DNA of 64,000 bases from Anaeramoeba flamelloides (lineage: Eukaryota; Metamonada; Anaeramoebidae): contig JANTQA010000070.1 of assembly GCA_027625915.1 (NCBI GenBank), positions 2,547,001-2,611,000 of the forward strand, given 5' to 3'. The position numbers were made by a program, and so were the translations under genes. The notes beneath the pieces are model-generated. The model was not told where the DNA came from, did not search any database, and worked only from the letters and a program-made list of their open reading frames with translations. Shown here piece after piece: positions 1-11,377 of the stretch. How positions within the stretch are numbered: position 1 is the stretch's first letter; every line of letters begins with the position of its first letter.

Positions 1-384
1 ACACTTTTTTCAACGGGATCATTACTAAAAATTCGAAGTAAAATCAATAAAAAGAAAAAACCAACTAACTTCAAATAATAACCCATTATATTATTTTCAA
101 TCAAACTAACAAATACAATTTAAATCTCCTTTTCTATTGAAATTTTCTTTATAGTTTTGGAGATCCCTAAAATAGTCAATTTTTTGAACAATTTTTTAAT
201 AATTGATCAATCAAAGAAAAGCCGATACCAATAGATAGTATTAAAAAAACTGTTATTGTGTTGAATAATTCATTTTGTCTTTATTTATTTATTCTTTTTT
301 TAATTGATTTTTACTTTCTATTATCAGGTTCTATTAAGGTTACCAATTAAAAATTGTGTTTATTGTTGAGAGAAAAATGTTAAA

Positions 385-798
385 GAGAGAAAAATAGTTG
401 GAAAGCATTTTTAATTGGGAACATAACTAGAAAATGATTTTTAATTTCAATCGTTTGTGAAATAACTAAAGAAAATAACAACAATCTACTTATTAGAATA
501 ACTACTAATGTAATTCTACTTTTTCAAAATCTTATCTCTTATAATCTAAAGCAAGTTTAAAAATTACCATTTTCAGAATTAATAGTAAACTTTACTAAAA
601 CTTGGATTTTTGTCAAAATAGCATGATCTACTATAGTTATCAACCATTCAAATCAGTATTCTACACACACCACAGGTTAAAGAACTTGTAACACATTTAA
701 ACCAGGATTTATATAAAAGTCACCTAGTTATCAATAGGATTTGATTTTCAATTTTATTAATGTTCCCAATTAAAAATGATTTCCAACCTTTTTCTCTC
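385..798. repeat. MITE-like element with 40-bp terminal inverted repeats
   Basis: The tract at 385-424 (containing AGTTGGAAAGC and TTTTTAATTGGGAACAT) recurs as its reverse complement at 760-798, with about 3 mismatches in 40. The 330 bp between the arms has no coding potential. This is the layout of a short non-autonomous DNA element. No target duplication could be fixed with confidence. Confidence 0.6.
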
Positions 799-1029
799 AG
801 CAGTTAAAATTTTTTTGAAAAAGATAACTCTATCTCTGAATTGGTTTTCAAGAAAATTCTTGTGAAACAGTTCTCTCATTTTATTGTTCCACTTCAAAAA
901 TCAGCTTTGATTAATCAAAAAATAACAATAAAAGATAAAATAAAAATATTGATCAACTCTCTTAAAGCAAAAAATTTTACTTCCATTTTTATTAAAAGAA
1001 ATAAACTCTTTGTTGCAAAATAAATTGAA

Positions 1030-1206
1030 CAAAATTTTCATTCAGCTTTCCAAAAAAGACTAATAAACCAATGAACCTTTCAAATTTTTCATTCTGAATA
1101 GAAGCTTTAATTTATCAGTTTCACTTCTGAGAATGAGTACTTTTTTGATGTTTTTTAATTCTAAAGAGATGTGTTTTTTTTTGAAAACTGAATGAAAATT
1201 TTGATC
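1030..1206. repeat. Short inverted-repeat element, family AAAATTTTCATTCAGC, copy 1
   Basis: Starts with CAAAATTTTCATTCAGCTTT and ends with the near reverse complement (CTGAATGAAAATTTTGATC). Both ends recur in the adjacent copy at 1265-1443 and in the intron of the transporter gene at about 47.8-48.0 kb. The two copies here are in tandem, each preceded by the same GTTGCAAAATAAAT leader. It is probably a MITE. An ORF overlapping its left flank (841-1023) is not considered real. Confidence 0.6.
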
Positions 1207-1264
1207 TTTTTATTTTACAATTAACATGATTTGAAAAATACTATTTGTTGCAAAATAAATGGAA

Positions 1265-1443
1265 CTAAATTTTCATTCAGCTTTCCATAAAAAAGATTTT
1301 AAATTGTGTTGTAAAATTTCCAATTTTTAATACTGTAAAAACCAGTTTAAATTATTAATTTCCCTTTTCAGAATTGGGATCTTCATAATTTAAATTAATT
1401 CTATGATAAATTTTTTAGGAAAGCTGAATGAAAATTTTGATCT
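1265..1443. repeat. Short inverted-repeat element, family AAAATTTTCATTCAGC, copy 2
   Basis: Second tandem copy. Left end CTAAATTTTCATTCAGC, right end GCTGAATGAAAATTTTGATC. The inner sequence (AAATTATTAATTTCCC then a GGGAT tract) matches the copy in the transporter intron better than it matches its tandem neighbour, so the three copies have had separate histories. Confidence 0.6.
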
Positions 1444-1586
1444 TTATATTTTAGAATTAACAGTAAAAAAAAAAACATTTTTTCCAATGATTAGATGAAT
1501 TTTAACATGTGTATAAAATTTTATTTTCCAATTCAACATTTTTTCTTTTCCATTTAATCAAATTTTTTTTTTCCATTTGCGAAATA

Positions 1587-4500
1587 ATGTTCAAAAAAAA
1601 AATACTCCGAATTGAGCTTGAGGATAAAACATTCAAAACAATTCTCGTTAATTCTGATTCAACAACAGAACTTATTAAAAAAACTTTAGTTTCAAAACTA
1701 TCTTCCATTAAAGATCCAAGTCCTTATGGGTTGTTTTTAAAAACCTCTGTTTTTAGTTTGTGCTTTTTTTTTGTTTTTTGTTTTTTTTTTTTTTTTTTTT
1801 TTTGTTCATTTTTGTTTCTAATTCTCTTTTGTTAATAATTGGTGTAATAATTTTGTCTCTTTATCAAAAATTAATACCTTGACTTAAATAGAAAGATTTC
1901 TTGATCTTGAAGAAAAACCATTGGCCATTGCAGAAACCCTTTCAGAAAAAAACCCAAAGCTACGATTAGCAAATCTGGGATTAGAAAAAAAAGAAAAAAA
2001 TAATATTGTTTTAAATCTTTTACCATTTGGTGAATCTGAAACCATGGAAACCATTGTACCACAAGACTCAAAAGTTTCTGATGTTTTATTGAAAATTGTG
2101 ATGAGTGGTAAAACTTCATCGATCGAAGATACTGGCCTTTTTCAAAAATTTAAAAATGAAAGTTTGTCATTTGTTTTTTTTTTTTTTTTTTCGTTTGTCA
2201 TTTTTTTTTTCTTTTTGATACTTGCTAAATTTAAACAATCACTTTTTTTCTAATGTCAAAACCACACACAATTCCATTTCATAATAGTATTATGAATTAA
2301 TAAAAACTTTTAATCCAATACCTCTGAAAATTAACACACAAAATGGAAAAATTGTTTTTTGCATTATTTCCCTTTTTCCTTTCCAACAAAGATTTCAAAC
2401 ATAAAGAAAAATTGTGACAACTTTTAAAAGTTTACAAATAATAAAAAATATTCACAATGGAAACAATTTTATTCGACCACTTTACAGATTTTAAAAATAT
2501 CTCAAAAATCCATCTGAAAACAACTTTCATTTTTGTTAGAAGATTGCACATTGAAAATCCTTCACATTCTTGGAAAAAATAATTTAACTCAAGTCTTGAA
2601 CATGAATTGTTGTATTGTAATTTAAACAAAAAAAAATAACACACAAAATTCAAAAATTACTTGAAAAATAATTTCCCAAAAAAAGTTTCCAACTGAAGGG
2701 ATTAGTACCCTACCACAACGAGAAGACAAAATACCAAAATATTTTATTTGTGATATTCTCTCCTCACACATTTTGTAGATGCCAAGTTTCAAAAAATTCT
2801 GATTGACTAAGAAACACAGAAAAGAAAATTTTTTTTGTGAGATCAAAAGTTTTTTTCCATTTTTCCCAGAAAAAGAAAACAATTAAGGGATCAGTATCCT
2901 ACTGCAACAAAAAGTCAAAATTTTAAAATATTTTATTGGTGGTATTCTCTACTTACAAATTTAGTATCTGTAAAGTGTCAAAAAATTCTGATCAACAAAA
3001 AAGAATATTTTTTTGTTAGATCAATTTTTTTTTTCCATTTTTCCTTGAAATAGAAAACATTTAAATTCATATTATTTCTCACATTATAAAAATTTTTTTA
3101 CCCATCTTATTACCATTTCCATCATTATTATACAATAACAAGTCTTTGTTGCCAGAAATATTTATTAAAATAAAGATTTTGTTTCTTTTTTGGGATAATT
3201 CTTTTGGTTAACGAAAAAAAATGATTTATTCAGCCAATTGAAAAATAATAGTATTTTTTTAAGAAGGATAGTTATAACCATTAAATTTTTAAAGTCATTT
3301 ACAAATTTTACCAAGAAATTTTGCTTTTGTTCTAAGATGTAATTCGATTTTTCAAAATAAAAATTTCTATCACGATATTTTGTAATTTTGTAATTTTATC
3401 CTCAAATTTACAAAATCATTTTTTTTCTGACAAAAATGATTTAAATTGTTATAAAGATTCTTGTGAATAAAGACCAAACAATTTAAAAAAAAAATTTTTC
3501 AAAATTGAAAATTATTTTTACATTTTTTTTTAATTTTTTGAAAACCAGAAAACAACTTTTTTAAAATAAAAAAATTTTCCTTAATAGATCTTAATTTCAT
3601 TGATAAACTTTTGTTAAACTTCTATCAAAATTTCATTTATTTAATCACCTATACCTCTATTAATTTATTTGTTGAGATTTGTATATTAATTATTAATAAT
3701 TAAAAATAATAACCAAATAAAAAATTTTTCTCTTTCAAAATAAAACTAAAAATATGGTTTGAATTTTCAATAATTAACTTAATTGTTAATAAAAATAATA
3801 GGTTACTTTTTTTAGTTTTAAATTGTAAATATGTGAATTTTGGATTTCAAAAAAGAGACTCAAATTAACAATTTGTTTAGTTGACATTAATTTATCCTTT
3901 TCATTAGTCGAAACACAAATTACAAAAAAAAAAATTTGAAGATCTCTACAAGATTTCATTTTATTTTTTAAAAAATACTACCCCCTTCATTGTTTTTTTC
4001 ACCTTTTCACTTTTATTCCTTTTGAAGACTTGAAGTACCAACCAAAAAGCTTTAGAGAAAAGAAAGAGTTTGGTTAACTAATAATCCCAATTCAAGTACA
4101 TAAGATCAGACCATATTTTTAATAGGGAATTCGTCACAAGTTGAAAAAGGATATCTCAAAAAATAGAGTTTTCGAATTTATTGATATGGGTTAAGTGCAA
4201 TACTTAAACTGTTAAAGAGAGAATTTTGAAGTGACTAAATTTGTGTCTCCTAATTCAAAGAATATTTAAGGCCTAGGTCTATAATATAGTCATTAGGAGA
4301 ATTTTAAACTTAATTTAGTTTTCTAAAAAAAATAGAGTTTTAGGATTTATTGTTAAGGGTTAGGTGTACTAAGCAATACTTTATTTATTATGAGAGAATT
4401 TTGAAGTGAATAATTTAGTGACAGCTAATTCAAAGAGTGAATAAACACAGCCATTAGAACTATTTGAAATTTATTATAAGCTATTTCCAAAAAAGAGGGG

Positions 4501-5427
4501 CAAATTTAATTTTAAAAAATATCTTTCCTAAGCTCAATCCTCACAAAACCATTCAAATATACAACCATTAACAACCATTTATTGATTCTTGATAATAAAT
4601 CAATTTGTTTGTTAGTATGGAATTACATAAATAAAAGATATTAAATTTTCTGATTTTGATTTTATCTGATATTTTTTAGGTATGAAAATTGATGTTTATT
4701 ATTTTCTTTTTGATCGTTAAAATCGTTTTCCTAACTTATTTAATCTCCGTAAAATTTCCCAATAAAATGAAAAATATATAAATGTATTTTATTATTTGAA
4801 AAATAATTTGTATCCTTGTCTTATTTTCATTTTTTATTGAAAATAGTCATACATTGCTTTCTTCATTAAAAGTGCTATTTTTTTTTCTTCTTTCTTGGAA
4901 ATAATATAATGAACATATTTTGAAATAAATACCGAAATCATTGATTTAATCAGTATTAATATATAACTTAATTTGGTATTGGAAATAAACCGATCTACTA
5001 ACAAAGAGGATTTTTTATGAAATGTTTAAAAAAATACCCCACTTTTTTGAAAATAACTTTATCAATCCAAAATATAATCAAATAAAGAATTAAAAAAAAA
5101 AAAATGAACTAGTCTTATTACAAAAAAAAAAAAAAAAAAAAAAAAACATAAAGAGTTAGGATTATACTTTATTTTATTTATTATTATTATTTTAATAATT
5201 ATACTGTAAACCAATATATTTTTTTTTTTCAAAATTTGATGACTTTAATAAAAAATTAAAAACAATGAATTTTCTTTTTAATTTTTTTCTTTCTTTTACA
5301 ATATAAAATTATAGAATTAATAAAACTTAATTCAGAAAAAAAAATATTTCAAATACTCAAAAATTGGAAACAACAAGCTGAACAATATCAATTGATATTT
5401 CAAAATTTGGGACATATAAATATACCT
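1587..5427 (+). CDS. Three N-terminal exons encoding two ubiquitin-like (RA/FERM-F1-type) folds
   Basis: Proposed exons 1587-1755, 1892-2161 and 5315-5427. Frame and phase agree at each join (phase 1, 1, then 0), giving 184 residues. The ATG at 1587 opens with KKKILRIELEDKTFKTILV, a beta-hairpin like an RA or ubiquitin fold, followed by YGLFL and LDLEEKPLAIAE (residues about 4-88). A second unit (about 92-184) repeats the pattern: NIVLNLLPFGE, then DTGLF, then IFQILKNWKQQAEQYQLIF. Such tandem folds occur in FERM/talin heads and Ras-binding proteins. The last exon ends at a consensus GTAAGT donor in phase 0, and the next plausible coding sequence in phase is at 7149, so these are probably the first exons of the PH/ankyrin gene. 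Introns 1 and 2 use GTTTGT donors. The 3.15 kb second intron holds several repeats. Function is unproven; a small-GTPase or membrane-anchoring role is inferred from the fold only. Confidence 0.6.
2694..3989 (+). repeat. 1.3-kb TIR element (GAAGGG family), copy 1
   Basis: Homologous over about 1.1 kb to 50536-51856 (same strand) and 23729-25063 (opposite strand). Its 5' end is duplicated in tandem (TGAAGGGATTAGTA at 2694 and AAGGGATCAGTA at about 2885). Its 3' end, TACTACCCCCTTCA, is the near reverse complement. Internal landmarks shared by the copies are GGTGGTATTCTCTACTTACA, TCATTATTATACAATAACA and GAAGGATAGTTATAA. No transposase-like frame is visible, so it is a non-autonomous DNA element or decayed remnant. 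It lies in an intron of the UBL/ankyrin gene. Confidence 0.7.
4130..4480 (+). repeat. Tandem pair of about 165-bp repeat units (GAGAGAATTTTGAAGTGA module)
   Basis: Two diverged units in tandem (about 4150-4320 and 4325-4480), each with a TTAAGGGTTAGG or ATATGGGTTAAG tract, GAGAGAATTTTGAAGTGA and CTAATTCAAAGA. The same unit is found reversed at about 28590-28770, inside an element with TAAACTCCATTCC ends, so it is a mobile module and not a local duplication. Confidence 0.55.
4480..5012 (+). repeat. 530-bp dispersed repeat, copy 1
   Basis: Collinear with 11487-12019. Both start TTTCCAAAAAAGAGG, share CATTTATTGATTCTTGATAA, CAATTTGTTTGTTAGTATG and TATTTTGAAATAAATAC, and end near GATC(T/C)ACTAACA. 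Short open frames inside are not conserved between the copies, so it is treated as non-coding mobile DNA. A poly(A) run at 5124-5146 follows. Confidence 0.65.
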
Positions 5428-5496
5428 GTAAGTGTTTCACCTTATTTATTTATTTTTTTTTATAAATTAAATTATTTAGTATTACAAAAAAGATTA

Positions 5497-6034
5497 TAAA
5501 CCCCATTCCAAAAATTTGGATACACCCAAAATCAAAAATATGAAAAAAAAAACCCCAATTTATTATATTTTTCCAAACCTAATATAAAACCACATTTAAG
5601 TTAACATAAGTATTAATGTTTTTATAAGTAATCATTTTCATCCAAATAAAAGAAAAAAATATAAAAAGAAAAAAAATCAAAAATCGAGGTTTCCAAAATA
5701 ATGAAAGAAAACAAAAAATGTATTGGTAAATTTGTTGAAATTTGACCAACAATTGTTGATCGATCAAATGATTAGATACCATCGACCAATTGCATGTGAA
5801 TTTTTCTATTAAAAAAACTCAACACTATTCCTCTATCTACCATCATTCAAAAAAAAATTCCAGATCTAATTAAACAGATTACTCAACTGAAAAAAAGGAA
5901 ATGTAAACAAAACAAAAAAGACAAAAAATGAAATAGTTTGTAAAATCAAAATTATTTCCAAATTGAATATAAAGTTTAGTATTGTTATTCTTTCAACTGT
6001 TTAAACCGTATCCAAAATTTTGGAATTTAGTTTA
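5497..6034 (-). repeat. TAAACCCC-family MITE, best-defined copy, TA flanks
   Basis: The left end at 5497 reads TAAACCCCATTCCAAAAATT. The reverse complement of the right end (6034) reads TAAACTAAATTCCAAAATTT, so the inverted ends match over about 27 bp. TA dinucleotides flank both sides (5495-5496, 6035-6036), the signature of Tc1/mariner-type insertion. The inside shares GATCGATCAAATG and CAACAATTGTTGATCGATC-like tracts with copies at 13.5-14.6, 28.6-29.3, 32.4-32.9 and 38.1-38.6 kb. It sits in an intron of the UBL/ankyrin gene. Confidence 0.7.
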
Positions 6035-7148
6035 TAGATATATTTCAAATAATTATAAAAAACAATTAAGTGTAGTATATTGATTAATTTAGGTAAATTG
6101 AAAGTTGTGAATTTCAATATTGTTATGATTTCTAAAAAATCCAATTTTTTTAAAAAAATTAAATAATTAATGAATAGATTCTTTTGATAAATTATTTTGC
6201 AAATACATGTCTTAATATACTGATGTTATAATTAGCTTTATAAAAAAATGAAACTAAAACTAATCATTTTGTGGGTTTTCGTGTTTATGACTATTGATTA
6301 AATCTTTGAACTTAAAAAATTATAAAAATAGTTACTTTTGGAAGTTCTAAATCTGAATTATTAAATACTGGAATTCTATTATTTGGGTTTAACAATACCT
6401 CTTTAACTTTCAGGCCAAAGAGTTGAAAATTTCAAACATTACATAACAGTTTTCTATTTTAGGAAAAAGGTTCACTCTGAAAATTAACTTGAAAATTTCG
6501 TTAAAAAAATTCTTAAAGAACATAGAAAATTAAAAACAAAATTTTGATAAAGAATCTTTTTTCATCTATTCAAATTTGTTTTCAAAACCTAAAATAGAGA
6601 AAGCATTGAAAAAGTGAGTTAATTATTCTTCAAGGTAAATTTTGCGATCAAAAATCGCTTACCCTTTAAGAAATTAAAATTATTGTTTTTAATTATTTTC
6701 AAAAATATTAAAAGATGACTTGATTAAAAATCTATGAGAACCCATGGTCATATTTAAAAATATTGTAAAGTTTCTCAATTTTTTTTTTTTTTTTTTTTCG
6801 TTTAAACAATAGTTTGATAAATAGACTTTCTTCAAATAAAAACATAATTTAATATTTTCAAAATCTATTGGGTAACATTTTACTTGAAGAAATAAAGTAG
6901 ATTTTTTTGTATCAGGAATATTCACAATTCCACAAGATTTATCTATACCAATAAATAATAAATAAGAATACAACAAACACTAAAAAATTACTACTCAAAA
7001 TTTGAATTATATGCTAATATACTTATTTACGTTTTTCAATAATTATTAATTAATAAATAACAACAAAAAAAAAAATCAAAACAATGCTTTTTCTAAATAA
7101 ACCTCCAAAACTAAAAATTTTATGATTAAATAATCGAATAAATTCAAG
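6035..7148. other. Intronic AT-rich sequence without a supported gene
   Basis: No repeat copy was recognised. A minus-strand frame at 6689-6976 reads somewhat like protein (GIDKSCGIVNIPD, LFLQVKCYPIDFENIKLCFY), but it runs into a poly-lysine tract from an A-run and has no start, splice or family support. It could be a decayed exon. Confidence 0.3.
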
Positions 7149-7151
7149 GGT

Positions 7152-10100
7152 ATGAATAATTTTTTTGAAGAATACGAATCTTTAGAAATAGAGGAAGAAC
7201 CATTTAATGATTTTAATCGAAGGATCATGGATATTGTTGTTGCAGGGAATAAACTATATTTAAAAAAAGAAGGATTTACAGACGACATTCAAGGCAACAT
7301 TGAATTAGCGAATGACAACATGGGGGTACTAACGAGATTAAAAGAAGACATGGAAACGGAAGGAAGCAAATTTAATATTTATTTGGAAAGGATAGAACAG
7401 ATGATCAATAAGATCATTGAACAATATTTAAGTATTGTTGTACCATCAACTGCAAAATCGATGGGCATTAAGAATATTAGTAGCAATGAAAATGATGTAG
7501 TCAAATTATCCGAGGCATGGGACAAAATCATGAATAAGCACAACCAAGAAAAGCAATTAGAATACACGAGGCTGATCAAAGATTTGGAAGCCTTACAATC
7601 AATCAAGGATGCCAAGATACAGGGAGGAATTGGGGATTTAATTAAACAGGATCTTGGCGTTTATTTTTTCACGACAAAAAATGATTTAGAAATCATGTCC
7701 ATTGATCCCCTTAAAGATAAATCAGGAGGCATTTCCTTTTGTACAAACCCCATTAAGCAAGGCTTTTTGGAGGTCAAGGCATCGATGTTAACAAGAAAAT
7801 CGTCTTCCTATTTTGTATTAACACCAAAGTTTTTATATATTTTTACGAATCCAAAATCCAAACAAAATTTAAGTGAAATTGTGTCAACTGCAAAATCTAA
7901 GGATTCCCTGCCACTAAATATCATCAAAATCGAAAGGTCGGTTATCGAGCATTCTGAAAAGGAAATCAGCAAAAACAACGAGAACTCCGAAGTGACTGAT
8001 GAATCTTCTTTAAAATTTACTTTTGATTTGGTCTTTTCTGATAAGACGTTTCACATTACTGCTTCAAACCAAGAAGAAATGCAGGAATGGATACGATTAA
8101 TCAATTTAATGCAATCAAGAATCACCAAGCAAAAGCCAATTGGCGTTCATAAAATTAATCAAAATGTAAAATATTTGTATGAAATAAAATTTTTAAATGA
8201 ACAATCAAAGGATAACAAAACTAACCAAAATGAAAATGAGTTTATTCAACGATCAAACAAAAGGCCACATACGATCAAAAGAAGGAATAGCTGTTACAAA
8301 TTTCAAAATACTCAAACAAATTGGCATAATGAAAAAAGATACATTTTTGAAATTAAATCTTTCCACAAGACATGGAAAATGAAAAAATCAATTTTGGAAC
8401 TGAATTTATGGATTGAAGGATTAAAAAAGGAGTTACAAAACATAATAATACCAGACTTTCCAAAATCTTTTAAATTACAACATTTTAGTTACCAAATATC
8501 TGAAAATACAACTTCTGAAAATGAAAAATTGAATAATAATTCCAAATCGAGTGATCAAGATTTAGATAATAATAAAAAACCCAAAGGCAGCCCAACAAAG
8601 AAAAAATCAAAACTATCAAAAATTAAATTAATTAATACAAAAAAGAATGGAAAAAAAATTAAAGTGTCACAAAATATTATTCAAATCGCGAAAGATTTTA
8701 TAAGTGCATGTATCAACGAACTATTGATGAATTACCAAATTAATCAAAATATTGATACCTTGAATTTCTTTGGTATCAATAATATTTTCCAAGCAATCTT
8801 TAATCAGAATTTGGAACAAGTCAATTACATCGCAAAAAATGATCAGATATGCTTAGAATTCACCGACAATGGGCTAAAGCCACTGCACTACGCTGCTTCA
8901 ACAACACTAGAAATAGTCAAGACTCTGATCGATAACGGCGCGAATCCAAATAGCACAGATACAAACGGATATGGGATTTTAATATATTCCATCAAAGAGA
9001 ACAATTGGGAATTGTTCAATTATCTAATAGAATTGAAATCTATTCAAATTGATCAACCAGATAATAAAGGAATAACACCCTTTTTACACACAGTAATTAA
9101 AAGAAATTTTAGATTCACAACAAGCCTTTTAGAAAAGGGAATAGATATTAACCATCAAGATAATACAAGCAATTACGCGGCTTCGCATACCACTTTTAAT
9201 AATAATGATTTCCAAATTTTAAAATTATTAGTACAAAGAAATATTGATTTAAATCTTCAAGATTTATATAACAGATCCTTATTACATTTATCAGTTGCAA
9301 AAAATAATTTGGAGATCGTCAAATATTTATTAGAATTTTCTTCAAAGAATGGGAATAAATTGAATCTTAACACCATTGATAATAATGGAAAAACTCCTTT
9401 ATATATAGCCTGTGAAAAGAATTTCTTGCCCATTATTGAGTTGTTGTTAGATTATAAAGCAGATCCTGATATACAAAATAATGAGCAAAAAACTCCATTG
9501 CATATTTCAATTTCAAATAACAATGAAGAATTGACAGAATTATTACTTAAACATAACGCAAACCCTAATTTAATTAATGGAAAAGGAATCGTAAATATTT
9601 TTTTTTTAATTTTTATTTTTTATTTTTATTTTATTTTTATTTTATTTTTATTTTATTTTTATTTTATTTAAGGAATCAATTAATATAAGATTAATTAGAA
9701 AGATTGAGAAACAACAAACTTTAGATTAGAGTTGGTGTCCATAAAAGAAATATCTAAACAAACAATAATAAATTTTCTCAAAAAATACCATGTTAAAAAA
9801 ATTTTTGATACACTTTCATTGTAATGCTTCATGTAAAATTTCTGAATTTCTTAAAAGAAAAATAAAATTGTAATACAATATGATTTTTTGATAGTAAATG
9901 TATTCATTTTAAAGAATATCACATATTCTCAATTTTATTAATGTTTATTTGGATTTTCAAGGATTTTTTATTTTTTTTTACTGCTTAAAATTATAAAAAA
10001 AAAGAAAAGTTAAAGAAAATAAAAAAAAAAGAAAAACAAAAATAGAAAGTAAGATTAACAAATTTTAAAAAATCAGAAAAAAAAAGAAAAAGAAAAGTTA

Positions 10101-11346
10101 AAGAAAAAAAAAAAAGAAGAAAAACAAAAATAGAAAATTGGAGATGATCGATTTTTACAGTAAGTTGAAATTTTATATTGAGAAGAATAAAGGATACATC
10201 TCATACACTATCCTTGTTTTCTTAATTTAAAATGGGCACAATAACGTCGAGAGACTAGGTTTTGAATTACTTATTTTTTTTTTCTTGAGAAAAGCTATTA
10301 AATATATAATAAAAACAAGAATTAAAAAAAATCTAACGATGGTTTTCTTGAGGTATTCTGTTTTTTTATCAAAAAACCATTGATTTTCAAAATAAACAAA
10401 AACCGAATATCTATAAAAAACAAATAACATTTTTTTAAATTTTCACTCTTAGAATAAAATATAATAAATTAATTCGTACATAAATTATACAAATCTAAAT
10501 GGCTTTCTGACAGAAAAAATGTTTATTTCAAAAAACCTATTTTTGAATTTCAGCAAATAAAAAAAAATTTAAATTCAAAATAAATTTAAATATTTCCCGA
10601 ATCTTTATTTATAAAATTTAATCAAAGAATAAATCATAAAACTAACTGAAATTCAAAGGTTTTAATTTAACAAAAAAAAAAAAAAGAAAATTATAAGTAT
10701 AATGATAACAAATTGTTTAATTTTATTAAGTGGATAACCTTTGAAGTTTTTTCAGAATTTAAAGGATTTAAAAAAGCCTAATATTTATTGAAAGAAATTT
10801 GAATTATAGAAAACTGCTATTAGGCTTTTATTAAGTTTTGATTTGATTAAAAGCTCAATAGATTTTTTTAAATAAAAACACAAAATTAAAAAAAAAAAAA
10901 AGCATTGGCACCACACGGTAATCTACAACACCACACAAAAATATTTCACAGAATAAAAAAACAAAAATCATTATTTAAAACCCAAAGATGTTTGAAAGAT
11001 CGATCAAGTTCAACAATTCTAATATTCAGAACATTTATTAATCGTTTAAATAGAGTTTACTAGATAATAGATAACAAACTCAAATAAATTTTGGTATTTA
11101 TTTTTAAAATATCAACAGAAAGAAATAATAGAAAATATTGATTATTTTTTATGGGTCTGTATTTCCAATTGAAATGATAGATTAATATTTCTAAATAAAT
11201 TAAAAGAAATAAATCTTAAGGAACTAATTTTAAATCAAGGCAATTCAAAATTTTCATTAATTAATAATTGTGGAATATATGATTTTACACTTAAACTTTC
11301 TGAAAGTGAAATTAAGTAAAAAGGATTCTAGAGTGTAATTTACACC

Positions 11347-11377
<31 letters not shown>

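Noticed and set aside
1509-1835. A 108-codon frame reading through a T-rich tract
   Set aside because: Only 1587-1755 looks coding. The phenylalanine/cysteine-rich tail is a translated T-run in an intron.
1871-2119. Minus-strand frame
   Set aside because: Shadow of the second UBL exon.
7152-7620. Confident BAR domain call
   Set aside because: The region is helical but short for BAR (about 130 residues) and lacks motifs I can verify by eye.
7152-9590. ArfGAP activity for the PH/ankyrin protein
   Set aside because: No CX2CX16CX2C zinc finger is present between the PH and ankyrin regions in either exon.
9591-9671. F/L/I/Y-rich C-terminus that looks like a membrane anchor on the ankyrin protein
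   Set aside because: It is a translated (TTTTA)n intron start. Splicing to 15107 restores the ankyrin repeats in frame.
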